From contig CAZCCL010000001.1 of assembly GCA_964497095.1 (NCBI GenBank), positions 1 through 64,000 of the forward strand: DNA of 64,000 nt. The letters are read 5' to 3'. Of this stretch, positions 26,811 through 33,835 are shown piece after piece; position 1 is the stretch's first letter; every line of letters starts with the position of its first letter. The DNA is from CAVPLM01 sp964497095. GTDB lineage: Bacteria; Actinomycetota; Thermoleophilia; RBG-16-64-13. The notes beneath the pieces were generated by a model, which made no database searches, was not told the DNA's origin, and saw only the letters and a list, made by a program, of their open reading frames with translations. Both the position numbers and the translations under genes were made by a program.

Positions 26811-27793
26811 AGGACTCGTTGGTGGACGGCGCGGCCGTGGAGCGGCTCCTGCTGTTCTCGGGCGCTCTGCGCGCCGGTCTGATCGACGCACTGGCGAACG
26901 GAGAAGCTTCGACGGTCGAGGAGGTTTCTCGAAGAGCGGAGACCGATCCTCGGGCTACTCAGATCGTGCTCGAGGCTCTGGCGGCGGAAGGCGTGGTCGA
27001 GCGCCTGCAGGTGGAGCCGGCGACCACAGCGGAAGAAAGCGTCCGCTACCGCCTCTCGGAGGTGGGGAGGGAGCATCTTCTCGGCGGCGGTGCGCAGGTG
27101 GAGCGCTTCGGTCTGATGCACCAGGTGAACAAGCTGCGGGGCTGGCTCGAGCTGCCGGAGGTCATCCGCACAGGACGGCCCGTGCCTCGTGATCCGGCCA
27201 AACGCGACGTCCGCACCATGGTGGGCGCGATGGGAGAGCGCGATCCGGCCCTGCTCGATGAGATCGTGGAGAGGTGTCTGGCCTATTCCGGTCCCATCCA
27301 CACCATGTTGGACGTCGGGGGCGCCGTCGGTCACGTGGCCCGGCACTTCGCGCGCTGTGGCGTGCGTGCGACCTTGTACGACCGAGAGAATGTGATCCCG
27401 TTGGCTCGCGAGTTTCTGGGAGACGAGGGCGGTGACATCGCGCTGGTAGCAGGAGACTTCACCGAGTCTCTTCCCGCCGGGCCCTTCGACCTCGTCTACT
27501 TGGGCAATGTCCTTCACATCTACAGTCCGGCCACCAACGCGCGCGTGACCCGGTCGGTCTTCCCGATCCTTCCTCCGGGGGGGACGATCGCCGTCCAGGA
27601 CCACATGTGGGGACGGAGCCCCCGGGCGGCACGGTTCGCGGTGAACATGCTACAGGCGACCGAGGAAGGTGGGGTCCGGACGGAGGCGCAGTACCGTGAG
27701 TGGCTGACGACGGCCGGGTTCGTGAAGATCGAGGTCTTGGACCTAGAGGCGGCCGCGGTGCAGCTCATCCTGGGCATGCGGCCGCGGATCTGA
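26807..27793 (+). CDS. SAM-dependent methyltransferase, O-methyltransferase family 2-like
   Basis: 328 residues. An N-terminal winged-helix/dimerisation domain (about 1-90, SGALRAGLIDALANG) is followed by a class I methyltransferase domain: motif I MLDVGGAVGHVARHFA, acidic loop LYDRENVIPLA, FDLVYLGNVLHIYSP, and LPPGGTIAVQDH. The architecture is that of plant-type/hydroxyneurosporene-type methyltransferases, which methylate O, S or N atoms of small molecules. ATG 26807 overlaps the read-through stop of the selenorhodanese, so the two are translationally coupled, which hints that both act on the same sulfur or selenium compound (inference). Confidence 0.82.
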   Translation: MKDSLVDGAAVERLLLFSGALRAGLIDALANGEASTVEEVSRRAETDPRATQIVLEALAAEGVVERLQVEPATTAEESVRYRLSEVGREHLLGGGAQVERFGLMHQVNKLRGWLELPEVIRTGRPVPRDPAKRDVRTMVGAMGERDPALLDEIVERCLAYSGPIHTMLDVGGAVGHVARHFARCGVRATLYDRENVIPLAREFLGDEGGDIALVAGDFTESLPAGPFDLVYLGNVLHIYSPATNARVTRSVFPILPPGGTIAVQDHMWGRSPRAARFAVNMLQATEEGGVRTEAQYREWLTTAGFVKIEVLDLEAAAVQLILGMRPRI

Positions 27794-27871
27794 GCGGGCG
27801 TGGGTAGGTTTACGAAAACGTCCTAGCGGGCAGCCCAGATTAGACTGTGGCTTCGAACCGAGGAGGTGATC

Positions 27872-28084
27872 ATGGGCAAGGTGCCGGACACGGAAGAGAA
27901 CATGGCGAAGTGCATCTGCGGGGAATGCCCGTCGAAACCTCATGACGACATGAGCTTCTACTGTGCCAAGGGCAAGAGTCGCCAACACGTGCGCCGCCGG
28001 GGCTGTGCCTGCGGTGACTGTCCGCTCTGGCCGGCATATGGGTTGACCAAGGGTTACTACTGTGACGAAGGTGTGACCGAGTAG
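27872..28084 (+). CDS. DUF2769-type small cysteine-rich protein
   Basis: 70 residues with eight cysteines in two similar halves: C-x-C-x2-C (14,16,19) plus Cys31, and C-x-C-x2-C (45,47,50) plus Cys64. The halves also share the downstream YC. This matches the DUF2769 pattern, known mainly from methanogens and other anaerobes; it probably binds metal or iron-sulfur clusters. ATG 27872 has AGGAGGT at 27861-27867. It precedes the flavoprotein gene by 8 nt and is likely co-transcribed with it. Confidence 0.75.
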   Translation: MGKVPDTEENMAKCICGECPSKPHDDMSFYCAKGKSRQHVRRRGCACGDCPLWPAYGLTKGYYCDEGVTE

Positions 28085-28092
28085 GAGCGTGC

Positions 28093-29298
28093 ATGGAGCG
28101 ATATCTACTAAGGGACGACATATGGTGGGCGGGTGCCATCGATTGGGACGTCCGTGATTTCCACGGCTACGAGACCCCGCGGGGGACCACATACAACGCT
28201 TACCTGATCCTGGATGAGAAGGTGGCCCTGGTCGATGGCTGCCGGGAGGGCTTCGGCCCGGAGGTGTTGGCCCGGATCCGCGGCTGCTGTGGCATGCGCC
28301 CGGTAGACTACCTGGTCGTCAACCACGTGGAGCCCGATCATTCGGGGGCGATCCCCTGGCTGGTGGAGCGACTGAGACCTGAGCGGATCTTCTGCTCGAA
28401 GCGGGCGAGGGACGTGCTGGGCCTTTACTACGGGGCGGAGACGGTGGACGGCTGGAATATCCAGACGGTCGCCACCGGGGACGAGGTCTCCCTCGGGCGC
28501 AACACGTTGCAGTTCATCGAAGCGCCCATGCTGCATTGGCCGGACAGTATGTTCACCTACGTCAGAGAGGCCAAGACCCTCCTGCCCAACGACGGTTTCG
28601 GCCAGCACCTGGCCACGTCCAAGCGTTTCGCCGACGAAGTCGACATGAGCTTGGTCATGGAGGAGGCCAGCAAGTACTACGCCAACATCCTCATGCCGTT
28701 CGGGGGACAGATCCAGAAGATGCTGGCCAAGATAGGCGAGCTGGGCCTGGAGATCGAGACGATCGGCCCCAGCCACGGGGTGATATGGCGCCGGCCCGAG
28801 GACGTGTCCCGCATCGTGGAGTCGTACGCTGCGTGGAGCGACTTCCAGGCGCCGGAGCGGGTGTCGCTGATCTACGACACCATGTGGCACGCCACCGAGC
28901 AGATGACCATGGCCATCGCGGACGGCGTGGCTCAGCAGGGAGTGGACTGCGTGGTCGCCAGACTCAGCAGCAACCCCCGGTCCGAGATGGCACGCCTGGT
29001 TCTCGAGTCCAGGGCCTTCCTGGTGGGGTCGCCCACCCTGAACAACAATATGTTCCCGACCGTCGGGGAATTCCTCACCTACATCAAGGGTCTCCGGCCG
29101 CGTAGGCGTGTGTCCGGCGCCTACGGCTCCTGCGGGTGGGCAGGAGGGGCGGTGAAGCAGCTCGACGCGGAGCTCACGGCCCTGGGTCTCGACATGGTGG
29201 AGCCCATCGAAGTCAAGTACAGGCCGAGCAAGGCCGAGTTGGAGACGTGCGTGGAACTGGGCCGGCAGGTGGCCCGCAAAGTCAGGACCACCGGATAG
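28093..29298 (+). CDS. fprA: A-type flavoprotein (flavodiiron protein, FprA family)
   Basis: 401 residues. The metallo-beta-lactamase-like diiron domain has H78-x-E80-x-D82-H83 (NHVEPDHSG), then HWPDSMFTY and GPSHG as further ligand sites. The C-terminal flavodoxin domain starts near 255 (VSLIYDTMWHATEQMTMAI) and holds FMN (VGSPTLNNNMFPTV, GSCGWAGG). These cytoplasmic enzymes reduce O2 to water and/or NO to N2O and protect anaerobes. No rubredoxin domain is fused, so a separate electron donor is needed; the next gene is a candidate. ATG 28093 has AGGAG upstream. Confidence 0.92.
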   Translation: MERYLLRDDIWWAGAIDWDVRDFHGYETPRGTTYNAYLILDEKVALVDGCREGFGPEVLARIRGCCGMRPVDYLVVNHVEPDHSGAIPWLVERLRPERIFCSKRARDVLGLYYGAETVDGWNIQTVATGDEVSLGRNTLQFIEAPMLHWPDSMFTYVREAKTLLPNDGFGQHLATSKRFADEVDMSLVMEEASKYYANILMPFGGQIQKMLAKIGELGLEIETIGPSHGVIWRRPEDVSRIVESYAAWSDFQAPERVSLIYDTMWHATEQMTMAIADGVAQQGVDCVVARLSSNPRSEMARLVLESRAFLVGSPTLNNNMFPTVGEFLTYIKGLRPRRRVSGAYGSCGWAGGAVKQLDAELTALGLDMVEPIEVKYRPSKAELETCVELGRQVARKVRTTG

Positions 29299-29313
29299 CG
29301 GGGGAGTAGAGGC

Positions 29314-29913
29314 GTGAGCGTTACCGTGCTCGGCTTGGCAGGCAGCGCCCGCCGCGGGGGGAACACCGAGACCCTCCTCGACTGGTGTCTGGCGGCAGCT
29401 GCAGGGGAGGGTGCCGAGGTGGTCAAGTTCCGGCTCTGCGACCTCGAACTTCACGGCTGCCGGGCCTGCGAGTCCTGCTCGCGTGACGGCGTGTGCGTGG
29501 TCAAGGACGACATGCAGTCGCTCTATCCGCACCTTAGAAGGGCCGACTCTATCGTGCTGGCCGCCCCGGTCTACTCCATGGGCATACCGGCGGTACCCAA
29601 GATGGTCATCGACCGCTGCCAGCCCTTCTGGGCGCTCAAGTACGTGCTCAAGCAGGCCGTCGCCGAGCCGGGTGGCCGGCAGAGGTTGGGGGCGTTCCTC
29701 AGTTGTGCCGGGACCTCGTTCAGCTATGTCTTCGACGGCTGCCGGCTGGTGATGCGCACCTTCTGGCACATGCTGGAGGTGTCGCCGGCCGGAGACCTGC
29801 TCTGCCCGGGAGTGGATGCCAAGGGAGACATACTCGAGCATCCCGAGGCCCGGGAGGTGGCCGAGGATATCGGTCGGCGTCTGGGGCGCGGGCGGGGTCC
29901 GCGCACGGGTTGA
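29314..29913 (+). CDS. Iron-sulfur flavoprotein (Isf-like, NADPH-dependent FMN reductase fold)
   Basis: 199 residues with flavodoxin-like fold: LGLAGSARRGGNTETLLD binds FMN phosphate and LAAPVYSMGIPAVPK the flavin. The compact cysteine motif C49-x2-C52-x2-C55-x5-C61 (GCRACESC...C) is the signature of iron-sulfur flavoproteins of methanogens and clostridia, which carry a 4Fe-4S cluster and FMN and reduce O2/H2O2 or relay electrons. It starts at GTG 29314, 15 nt after fprA, so it is probably the electron partner of FprA. Confidence 0.82.
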   Translation: MSVTVLGLAGSARRGGNTETLLDWCLAAAAGEGAEVVKFRLCDLELHGCRACESCSRDGVCVVKDDMQSLYPHLRRADSIVLAAPVYSMGIPAVPKMVIDRCQPFWALKYVLKQAVAEPGGRQRLGAFLSCAGTSFSYVFDGCRLVMRTFWHMLEVSPAGDLLCPGVDAKGDILEHPEAREVAEDIGRRLGRGRGPRTG

Positions 29914-29938
29914 ACACGCGATCTAGGAAGGGGGACAG

Positions 29939-30142
29939 GTGGTAGACGAGATCAAGACCTGCATCGAGTGCGGCAAGCCTCTCGTTGATCGGGTCGAGGA
30001 GGAGGAGCGCACCGGCACGGGCACCAGCCTTTCGACGGGCGAGTGCAGCACGTATCGGGTCTGGTCCTGCGCGAACAGCGAATGCGTGCTGTACAAGACC
30101 GACATATACAGGGACCAGATAGCCGATCGCAGCGACCGCTGA
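29939..30142 (+). CDS. Small zinc-ribbon-like protein
   Basis: 67 residues starting at GTG 29939 after AGGAAGGGGGA. It has CIEC (Cys8, Cys11) and a second pair in SCANSEC, typical of a zinc ribbon or rubredoxin-like knuckle. No family is recognised. It follows the Isf-like gene by 25 nt and precedes pspC by 26 nt, so it may be part of the same transcript. Confidence 0.6.
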   Translation: MVDEIKTCIECGKPLVDRVEEEERTGTGTSLSTGECSTYRVWSCANSECVLYKTDIYRDQIADRSDR

Positions 30143-30168
30143 GCAAGGCACGACGATAGGAGGCTCAC

Positions 30169-30372
30169 ATGGAGAAACGCTTGCAGCGGTCCCGGACCGA
30201 GAAGATGCTCGGCGGGGTTTGCGGAGGTCTGGCGGCTTATTTCGGCGTGGATCCCACCTTGGTGCGGGTCCTCTGGATCGCCATGACGCTGATCGTCGGG
30301 GTGGGGATCCTGCTTTACCTCATCCTGTGGGTGGTGATGCCCCTAGAGGCTCCCGCGCAGCCCTTGGACTGA
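30169..30372 (+). CDS. PspC-domain membrane protein
   Basis: 67 residues. The PspC core is complete: MLGGVCGGLAAYFGVDPTLVR followed by one transmembrane helix (about 34-57). Such small PspC proteins are common in actinobacteria and relate to envelope stress signalling. GGAGG is 10 nt before ATG 30169. Its last 30 bp overlap the end of the convergent cbiO gene. Confidence 0.82.
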   Translation: MEKRLQRSRTEKMLGGVCGGLAAYFGVDPTLVRVLWIAMTLIVGVGILLYLILWVVMPLEAPAQPLD

Positions 30373-31164
30373 CGGCCGGGGCGGGACGAAGCCGTAGGGC
30401 AGCTCCAGATCGTAGGCCGCGAGTAGAGGTTCGTTCAGCAGTATCTCCTCGATCGGCCCGTCCGCTACGACCCGGCCCTCCGCCAGGATAAGCGCGCGCT
30501 CGCACAGTTCGTAGGCGACCGGTAGGTCGTGAGTCACGACGATCTTCGTGACCGGCAGATCCTGCAGGATGTCGATGAGCTGCCGCCGGGACTTGGGGTC
30601 CAAGTTGGAGGAGGGTTCATCCAATACGAGGACCTCCGGACGCATGGCAAGCACGGTCGCCGTGGCCACCCGCTTCTTCTGACCGAAAGAAAGATGATGA
30701 GCGGGCCGGTCTTCGTAGCCCTGCATACCCACGGCGGCGAGTGCTTCTCTGACTCGCAGGAGGATCTCGTCTTTCTCCAGACCCATGTTGACCGGGCCGA
30801 ACGCCACATCCTGAGCCACGCTGGTGAGGAACAGTTGATCCTCGGGGTCCTGGAAGACCACCCCTACCCTGCGCCTTATCTCACGCAGATTCTTGTCCTC
30901 GACGTTCAGGCCGAACACGCGGAGACTTCCCGTCCCCCGCAGGATGCCGTTGAGATGAAGGAGAAGGGTGGTCTTGCCGGCTCCGTTCGGACCGATGATG
31001 GCCACCGACTCCCCCTGTTGTACGTTGAAACCGACCCCGCGCAACACTTCGGTACCGTCCGGATAGGCGAAATGGAGGTCTTCGGCCTCCACAGCCGGCG
31101 GCTTTCCTCCGACCAAGGACAGCTCGGTCAAAGGGTGCGGCCTCGGGCTCCTCCCGTCTTTCAC
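30343..31164 (-). CDS. cbiO: Nickel/cobalt ECF-type transporter ATPase CbiO
   Basis: 273 residues. Walker A IIGPNGAGKTTLLLHLNG, Q-loop VGVVFQDPEDQLF (the FQDPEDQ form typical of ECF/Cbi ATPases), signature HLSFGQKKRVA, Walker B VLVLDEPSSNLDP. It energises the CbiMNQO importer at the inner face of the membrane. The start GTG 31164 overlaps the cbiQ stop (GTGA). It is the last gene of nur-cbiM-cbiQ-cbiO. Confidence 0.92.
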   Translation of the reverse strand: MKDGRSPRPHPLTELSLVGGKPPAVEAEDLHFAYPDGTEVLRGVGFNVQQGESVAIIGPNGAGKTTLLLHLNGILRGTGSLRVFGLNVEDKNLREIRRRVGVVFQDPEDQLFLTSVAQDVAFGPVNMGLEKDEILLRVREALAAVGMQGYEDRPAHHLSFGQKKRVATATVLAMRPEVLVLDEPSSNLDPKSRRQLIDILQDLPVTKIVVTHDLPVAYELCERALILAEGRVVADGPIEEILLNEPLLAAYDLELPYGFVPPRPSVQGLRGSL

Positions 31165-31937
31165 AGTGACGACACCGCGCGGACGGAGACAACGAGTAGC
31201 AAGAGGCCGCCGAGGAACACGGCGTCGGTGGTCCGAAAGCGGCCCCCCTCGACCAGTCTCACCGTGCCGTCGTAGCCCCGGCTGAGCATGGCCACGTACA
31301 CGCGCTCCCCGCGGCTGTAGCTGCGGAGAAACAGCGCGCTCAACATGTAGCCGAGGGTGGGAGCGTTCCAGAGCCACCGGGCTCGGTAGTTGCGGGCGGT
31401 CATGGCTCGGCGCATGCGCCGCAGTTCGTCGGCGAACACAAAACTGTACCGGTACATGAAGCTGACTATGAGCACGAAGACCTTGGGTGTCTTCAGGCGC
31501 TCGAAACCGGACACCATCTCGGCGAAGGATGTGGTCGAGCTCAGGATGATCATGCTGATCACGCCCAGAATGGCTTTCGCTCCCACGTTCCAGAGGACGA
31601 GCAGGCCTTCACCCGTGACCCGCATGCCCCCCAGGCTGTAGCCGCCGCCCCCCGCTTGGTGGAAGAAGGGGAGGAAGATGGCTACCACTAGGATGAAGGG
31701 CAACACCACCAGGGCGCGTCGGAGCACGTGCTTGAGGGGGAGGCGCGAGACCCCGATCAGGAAGAACAGGATGCCGGCGTAGAGCGCGTAGGGCCACATG
31801 GGTAGAGCCGGCGTGGTGACCACCACCACCGTGAAGCCGATGAATCCGAGGATCTTTGCCCGGGGATCGAGACGGTGCAGCGGGCTTTGCTCCGCGCGGA
31901 TCTCGGTCAGGAAGGAGTCGGCCTCGATCAGCGCCAT
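31161..31937 (-). CDS. cbiQ: Nickel/cobalt ECF-type transporter transmembrane protein CbiQ
   Basis: 258 residues, about 5-6 membrane helices, with the coupling-helix motif of the T component (RRMRRAMTARNYRARW and SYSRGERVYVAMLSRGYDG, i.e. the A-R-G type pairs). SPLHRLDPRAKILG at the N-terminus is the family signature. ATG 31937 starts 32 nt after the cbiM stop. Together with CbiM it forms the membrane channel. Confidence 0.92.
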   Translation of the reverse strand: MALIEADSFLTEIRAEQSPLHRLDPRAKILGFIGFTVVVVTTPALPMWPYALYAGILFFLIGVSRLPLKHVLRRALVVLPFILVVAIFLPFFHQAGGGGYSLGGMRVTGEGLLVLWNVGAKAILGVISMIILSSTTSFAEMVSGFERLKTPKVFVLIVSFMYRYSFVFADELRRMRRAMTARNYRARWLWNAPTLGYMLSALFLRSYSRGERVYVAMLSRGYDGTVRLVEGGRFRTTDAVFLGGLLLLVVSVRAVSSL

Positions 31938-31969
31938 AGTGCAGTCGTCCTCACAGGATCGAGCCGGGT

Positions 31970-33040
31970 CTAGGATCGGCCGGAGGGCCCAGAAGGCGGC
32001 AAGTCGCGGATCTCGTCGTTCCTCCTCGCAGGCTGGGTGGCTGGGGTCATGCGCCGGCCTCTTCCACCAAGCGCACGGCCGGCCAGGACCACGAGCCCGA
32101 AGAGTACGACCGTGCCCGCCAGACCGGCGATGGCCGTAGCCACCCTCTCGTTGCCGACTCCGGGCAGCTGGTAGTCGCCGAGTGGAGAAAGACCCCACGT
32201 AGGTTCCTCAGCAGCCGCCTGTTCGAATCCCCTGTCCGCTGCGACCTTCTCCAGGCCATCGGGAGAGCCGGAGGCGAAGGGCGAGACGAACACCGCCAGG
32301 GCGACGGCGACGACCAGCGCACCGGCGACGAACGACCAGAAGCGCGCCCTTCCACTCATGCGCATGCCTGGTCGTCCGGCGGCGCGGCGCACCGTCTCAC
32401 GAGGTAGGTCGAACGTCTTGACCAGATCGGGGCGGGTGGCCAGGACCGCAGCCACCACAGCCGTGGTGATCAGGGCCTCGCCGACGGCTATGACCATGTG
32501 TACGGAGACCATCGCGGGTAGAGCGATACGGAGCGGCGTGGTCCCGGAGACGGCCAGTTCGGCCGAAGCCACGGCCGAAGCTGCGACCACCGATATCCAG
32601 GAAGCCACGGCTACCGAGACCAAGTAACCGGACAGAGTGCGAGGAAGGAGCCTCTTCAGTCCAACGAAGACTGCATACCCGACGAAGACCGCGACCACGC
32701 CCATGTTGAACACGTTGGCTCCCAAGGCGGTGATGCCCCCGTCGGCCATACCCAAGGCCTGGACCACGAGGACGACGGTCATCACAATCGGGGCCGACCA
32801 CACTCCCAGAAGTGCGACGGCGAACATCGCCCCCAGAAAGTGCCCGCTTGTGCCGCCGGCGACGGGGAAGTTGAGCATCTGAGCGGCGAAGATGAAGGCC
32901 GCACCGACCCCGAGCAGCGGCACGGTCCTCTCGCCCAAGTCGTTCTTGGTCTTGTGGACCGCGTACGCCACCGTCCCAAGCGATACCGCTCCGGTCGCGA
33001 CTGCAGTGGGGATGTTTACGAACCCGTCAGGGATGTGCAT
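31970..33040 (-). CDS. cbiM: CbiM-CbiN fusion, substrate-binding subunit of Ni/Co importer
   Basis: 356 residues. The N-terminus MHIPDGF provides the metal-binding His2 site characteristic of CbiM/NikM; FPVAGGTSGHFLGA and LGANVFNMGVV are core motifs, with about seven helices to residue 200. After a loop, residues about 225-335 hold two more helices separated by an extracytoplasmic segment (SPDGLEKVAADRGF, PLGDYQLPGVG), which is the CbiN/NikN module fused to CbiM. Nickel is favoured over cobalt because the operon starts with a Nur-type regulator and Nur box. GGAG precedes the ATG. Confidence 0.92.
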   Translation of the reverse strand: MHIPDGFVNIPTAVATGAVSLGTVAYAVHKTKNDLGERTVPLLGVGAAFIFAAQMLNFPVAGGTSGHFLGAMFAVALLGVWSAPIVMTVVLVVQALGMADGGITALGANVFNMGVVAVFVGYAVFVGLKRLLPRTLSGYLVSVAVASWISVVAASAVASAELAVSGTTPLRIALPAMVSVHMVIAVGEALITTAVVAAVLATRPDLVKTFDLPRETVRRAAGRPGMRMSGRARFWSFVAGALVVAVALAVFVSPFASGSPDGLEKVAADRGFEQAAAEEPTWGLSPLGDYQLPGVGNERVATAIAGLAGTVVLFGLVVLAGRALGGRGRRMTPATQPARRNDEIRDLPPSGPSGRS

Positions 33041-33055
33041 CGCTCTCCTCTGCTC

Positions 33056-33469
33056 CTAGTCTTCCCGGCAGGCGCTGCAGAGGCCGAAGACTGTGACTTC
33101 GCGGGTCGCAAAACCCTGGTCTTCAAGCAAGGTGGTACCCAGGCCTCCCAGATCCTCGTCGTGCACGTGGGTCACCCGACCGCACGTTTCGCAGACCAGG
33201 TGGTGATGGGGGACCTCTTCTTCCACCTCGAAGAAGCGCCGAGTGGGACCGAGGTGGGTCTCCCGGACCAGATGAAGGTCGACCAGCAACTCCAGAGTGC
33301 GGTACACGGTGGACATGTTGATGTTCGGAAACCGGTCCTGCACCCGGGCACAGACCTCTTCGGCGCTCATATGCGAGCCGTGCTCGCGGAGCACATCCCA
33401 TACCAAAGTGCGCTGGGGGGTCAGTCTGTACCCCATCTCGTGGAGCGTGCGGGTGGCATGATGGGTCAC
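33056..33469 (-). CDS. nur: Fur-family nickel uptake regulator (Nur-like)
   Basis: 137 residues from GTG 33469. Fur fold: winged helix with YRLTPQRTLVWDVL and MSTVYRTLELL, metal region FFEVEEEVPHHHLVCETCG, and structural zinc cysteines CETC and CSAC. A longer in-frame start (TTG 33508) would place the operator inside the gene. The perfect TTGCAA-N5-TTGCAA inverted repeat just upstream is the Streptomyces Nur box, and the operon continues with cbiMQO, so nickel-dependent autorepression is the likely role. Fur or Zur activity cannot be fully excluded. Confidence 0.82.
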   Translation of the reverse strand: MTHHATRTLHEMGYRLTPQRTLVWDVLREHGSHMSAEEVCARVQDRFPNINMSTVYRTLELLVDLHLVRETHLGPTRRFFEVEEEVPHHHLVCETCGRVTHVHDEDLGGLGTTLLEDQGFATREVTVFGLCSACRED

Positions 33470-33474
33470 GGTTC

Positions 33475-33491
33475 TTGCAAGCTTATTGCAA
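33475..33491. promoter_or_regulatory. Nur box (nickel-responsive operator)
   Basis: TTGCAA-GCTTA-TTGCAA, exactly the tTGCaa-N5-ttGCAA consensus reported for Streptomyces Nur. It lies 5 nt upstream of the nur GTG, so bound repressor would cover the start of the nur-cbiMQO transcript. Confidence 0.75.
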
Positions 33492-33630
33492 TAGCCTTTT
33501 GTTGTCAACAGCAGTCAGGATGCGGGGGACCTTCGCCCCCTTGGCCCCCAGCGCCTCGGTCTGCTAGTGTCTCGGGTGCTCGCGTATGTGCGGTCCAGGA
33601 CGCCTACGCAGGCCTCTGAAGGAGCGGCGC

Positions 33631-33801
33631 CTGAGAACTCGTTTCAGAGTGGCATCTCGGCCACCGAGGCCGCGCTTGGCGGCCGGACGCTTCGTTCTTT
33701 CGTCGCGTCCGTGTCTCCAGAACGCCTGCTTCCTGCGTCCTTGCCGCGGGCATGCCAATCTCACCCTGCTGGCGAAAGGTCATTCTGAAACGAGCTCTGA
33801 G
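33631..33801. mobile_element. 171-bp MITE-like element with imperfect terminal inverted repeats
   Basis: 33631-33653 and 33779-33801 are inverted repeats matching at 19 of 23 positions around the core TCTGAAACGAG. The interior encodes nothing and is rich in hairpins. No target-site duplication is obvious. The right arm is part of the 40-bp sequence also found alone at 10855. It could equally be a large RNA structure in the selD leader. Confidence 0.45.
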
Positions 33802-33802
33802 G
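33763..33802 (+). repeat. 40-bp repeat upstream of selD (copy 2)
   Basis: Matches 10855-10894 at 37 of 40 positions in the same orientation. Here it ends 33 bp before the selD ATG; at the other site it ends 29 bp before the molybdopterin enzyme ATG. Confidence 0.8.
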
Positions 33803-33835
33803 GCTATCGAACGGGAAGAAAGGAGGTGATGGTCG

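Larger units (their letters stand above)
33509..33835. other. Divergent intergenic region between nur and selD, highly structured
   Basis: 327 bp without a gene. It contains a possible selD promoter (TTGGCC 33541-33546, 18-nt spacer, TAGTGT 33565-33570) and the 171-bp inverted-repeat element at 33631-33801. Several nested GC-rich hairpins occur, among them CGGACGC/GCGTCCG at about 33692-33719. I looked for tRNA-Sec (selC) here on both strands and found no UCA anticodon loop with a matching T arm. Confidence 0.55.

Noticed and set aside
29911..29990. Possible Sec read-through of the TGA ending the Isf-like gene
   Set aside because: The following frame gives no conserved sequence, contains no hairpin at the 13-nt spacing, and the flavodoxin domain is already complete.
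32225..32235. TTCGAATCCC, like a tRNA T-loop
   Set aside because: It lies inside cbiM, and no acceptor stem or anticodon arm can be folded around it.
33509..33835. tRNA-Sec (selC) in the hairpin-rich selD leader
   Set aside because: No TTCAA-type anticodon loop, no T arm and no CCA end on either strand.
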